Shown: piece by piece, positions 62,270-64,000 of the stretch
How the letters are laid out: the number at the start of each line of letters is the position of its first letter
How positions within the stretch are numbered: the stretch's first letter is position 1
NCBI RefSeq assembly: GCF_049943125.1
Contig: NZ_CP188040.1
Span: 1,240,001-1,304,000, forward strand
Reading direction: 5' to 3'
Length of the DNA stretch: 64,000 nt
Origin: JAEXZL01 sp049943125
GTDB taxonomy: Bacteria > Bacillota > Clostridia > Clostridiales > Clostridiaceae
The notes under the pieces: model-generated
Database searches by the model: none
Told to the model about the DNA's origin: nothing
What the model saw: the letters and a program-made list of their open reading frames with translations, nothing else
Program-made: the position numbers and the translations under genes

Positions 62270-63340
62270 ATGAAAAAGATAAAAATAAATGCTTCAACAA
62301 GCTATGAGGTTATTATAGGAAGGGAGCTTTTAAAGGATTCCGGAAAATTAATTAAAGAAGTAATTGAACCCTGCAGAGCTGTTATAATTGGAGATGATAA
62401 TACCCTTCCCCTTTATGGTGGGCTTCTTGAGGAATCACTTAAGAAGGAAGGCTTTGACACTTTAACCTTTTCCTTTCCTCATGGAGAGAAATCGAAAACC
62501 ACCTCTACTCTTGTAGAGCTCTTAGAATTTATGGCTATTAACAACATAACCAGAAAGGACATGATAGCTGCCTTAGGAGGTGGAGTCACTGGAGATATCT
62601 CCGGACTAGCAGCTGCCACCTATTTAAGAGGTATAAGCTATGTGCAGCTTCCAACTACTATTTTAGCTGCAGTGGACTCCTCTGTAGGTGGAAAGACTGC
62701 TGTTAACCTAAAGGCAGGAAAGAATCTTATGGGTGCCTTTTATCAGCCAAGGCTTGTGATCTGCGACTGTGACACCTTTAAAACCCTACCGGAGGAAGTC
62801 TACACAGAAGGCCTTGCCGAAGCCATTAAATATGGAGTCATAGTAGATAATGAGCTCTTTAATAAATTCAAAGAGGATGCTTTAGAAGGAGATTTAAATA
62901 ACATAGAGCCAATAATTGAACGCTGTGTATACCTAAAAGGGCAGGTAGTTTCAGAGGATGAATTTGATAAGGGGCAAAGACAGCTTTTGAACTTTGGCCA
63001 CACCATAGGTCATGCCATTGAAAAATGCAGCTCCTTTAAAATCCCCCATGGCTTTGCTGTAGCTATGGGAATGGCGGCGGTGACAAGAGCTTCAGAAAAC
63101 AGTGGAATCTGTGAAAAAGGAAGCTCAAGGCTCCTGGAGGAAGTGCTTCAAAAATATAAGCTTCCAATTAACCTTCCTTACTCATCTACAGAGCTTTCAG
63201 AGGCCGCTTTGTCCGATAAAAAACGTTTGGGAGATAATATAACCCTTGTGGTCCCTGAAAGGATAGGAAGATGTATTCTACATAAAATATCTGTAGATCA
63301 CTTGACGAATTTTATAGAACTAGGAAGGGAGCCTCGATAA
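62270..63340 (+). CDS. aroB: 3-dehydroquinate synthase
   Basis: 356 residues. GGGVTGDISGLAAATYLRGI is the glycine-rich loop, PTTILAAVDSSVGGKTAVNL holds substrate residues, and EGLAEAIKYGVI and LLNFGHTIGHAIEKC provide the metal-binding Glu and His residues. It turns DAHP into 3-dehydroquinate with NAD+ and Zn2+ or Co2+. It begins one base after the tyrA stop. Confidence 0.96.
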   Translation: MKKIKINASTSYEVIIGRELLKDSGKLIKEVIEPCRAVIIGDDNTLPLYGGLLEESLKKEGFDTLTFSFPHGEKSKTTSTLVELLEFMAINNITRKDMIAALGGGVTGDISGLAAATYLRGISYVQLPTTILAAVDSSVGGKTAVNLKAGKNLMGAFYQPRLVICDCDTFKTLPEEVYTEGLAEAIKYGVIVDNELFNKFKEDALEGDLNNIEPIIERCVYLKGQVVSEDEFDKGQRQLLNFGHTIGHAIEKCSSFKIPHGFAVAMGMAAVTRASENSGICEKGSSRLLEEVLQKYKLPINLPYSSTELSEAALSDKKRLGDNITLVVPERIGRCILHKISVDHLTNFIELGREPR

Positions 63341-64000
63341 TGGATATAGAAATAACTCCTAGCCCTCTTCAAGGGAATATCAAGGCAATAGCCTCAAAAT
63401 CTGCAGCCCATAGAGAACTCATCGCCGCTGCCCTATCACAGGATAAAACTAAAATAGAAATCAATAATTTATCGGAGGACATAGAAGCAACCCTTCGCTG
63501 CCTTAAGGCCTTGGGAGCTAATTTCACTAAAGAGCCTGGCAAGATAGAGGTTAAGCCCATAAAGGAAATCTTGAAAGGAAGTCTCCTTGATTGTGGAGAA
63601 AGCGGAACTACCTTGAGACTGCTTTTACCTGTTGCAGGAGCTCTAGGAAGCTGTTCTCAGGTTATAGGAAAAGGAAGACTTCCAGATCGACCAATAAAAG
63701 AGCTTATGTCAGCCTTAGAAAAAGGGGGACTGCAGTTTAGCAGTGCCAAGCTTCCCTTAACCCTTAGTGAAAGTCTAAAGGGTGGAGTGTATGAAATACC
63801 AGGAAATATAAGCTCTCAATATATCTCTGGACTGCTCTTTGCCCTACCACTACTTAAGGAGGACAGTGAAATAATACTAACCTCTCACCTTCAGTCTATT
63901 GGCTATGTAGAAATGACCCTAGAGGTATTAAAGCGTTATAGAATAACTATTGAAAAAATACCCTCAGGCTACAAAATCCCTGGAGGGCAGATATACTCAT
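63340..64000 (+). CDS. aroA: EPSP synthase, partial (cut by the window end)
   Basis: The ATG overlaps the aroB stop (TAATG). The 220 visible residues include SKSAAHRELIAAAL (PEP/S3P binding; Ser-Lys then His-Arg), LDCGESGTTLRLLLPVAG (the family block around the glyphosate-sensitive loop), GKGRLPDRPIKEL and ISSQYISGLLFALP. It makes 5-enolpyruvylshikimate-3-phosphate. The remaining half lies beyond 64000, where further shikimate genes are to be expected. Confidence 0.95.
   Translation, partial: MDIEITPSPLQGNIKAIASKSAAHRELIAAALSQDKTKIEINNLSEDIEATLRCLKALGANFTKEPGKIEVKPIKEILKGSLLDCGESGTTLRLLLPVAGALGSCSQVIGKGRLPDRPIKELMSALEKGGLQFSSAKLPLTLSESLKGGVYEIPGNISSQYISGLLFALPLLKEDSEIILTSHLQSIGYVEMTLEVLKRYRITIEKIPSGYKIPGGQIYS

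Overview
The window is low-GC DNA from a Firmicute, most likely a saccharolytic, anaerobic member of the Clostridiaceae. The grounds are strong Shine-Dalgarno sequences, a bifurcating-type [FeFe] hydrogenase with its HydG/HydF maturases and Rex, a CtsR-type heat-shock operator, an RRNPP-type peptide quorum-sensing locus and sortase-assembled pili. I see no transposase, phage gene, integrase or CRISPR array. The species cannot be named from sequence alone.

Layout. 1-8.3 kb is an accessory stretch: a membrane peptidase and TPR protein pair, four intact GNAT acetyltransferases plus one internally deleted GNAT remnant, a YdcF-like protein, and a degenerate array of about 80-bp tandem repeats that runs into the 3' end of a GNAT gene (6347-6760). 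8.4-11.7 kb holds a TraX-like membrane protein, an Hsp20 gene with a canonical CtsR operator over its -35 box, and small secreted or HNH proteins. 11.8-18.3 kb (minus strand) is a complete pilus operon: fibro-slime tip/adhesin pilin, backbone pilin with a recognisable pilin-motif lysine, and two class C sortases. 18.6-22.9 kb has a tRNA(CAU), a transaldolase-like aldolase, a membrane protein that appears to start at ATT, a patatin-like phospholipase, an orphan EIIA-Glc domain and a lipoprotein. 23.1-26.4 kb is a copper operon (csoR-copA-HMA-like-copZ) with a perfect C6-T-G6 operator directly after its promoter.

27.1-29.8 kb (minus strand) is a three-gene signalling operon: a TPR-only receptor-like protein, its HTH-bearing paralogue and a 40-residue secreted propeptide. 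30-33.2 kb encodes a TM1266-type protein, HydG and HydF, preceded by a Rex-like site and a 5' leader that can form mutually exclusive terminator and antiterminator hairpins. 34.6-43.6 kb (minus strand) holds the hydrogenase region. One block is a likely signalling module (two DRTGG proteins, an RsbW-like ATPase, a divergent H-cluster protein, a PHP protein). The next block is the NuoE/NuoF/HydA hydrogenase with its accessory genes and rex. Together these tie NAD(H) redox state to hydrogen metabolism.

43.8-48.2 kb has a phosphoglycerate-mutase-like phosphatase, malic enzyme and an aconitase-family hydratase. 48.7-54.1 kb is an rRNA operon on the minus strand (16S-23S-5S-tRNA-Lys) with promoters and processing stems. 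54.2-60 kb carries a class II photolyase with its DUF523/DUF1722 partner, an NlpC/P60 wall hydrolase, an SPL-like radical SAM protein and an EcsC protein. The window ends in an aromatic amino acid operon (aroF-tyrA-aroB-aroA, cut by the window end). It is preceded by a previously unlisted 36-codon leader peptide rich in Tyr and Phe and a terminator hairpin, which is a textbook layout for transcription attenuation but unusual for a Gram-positive.
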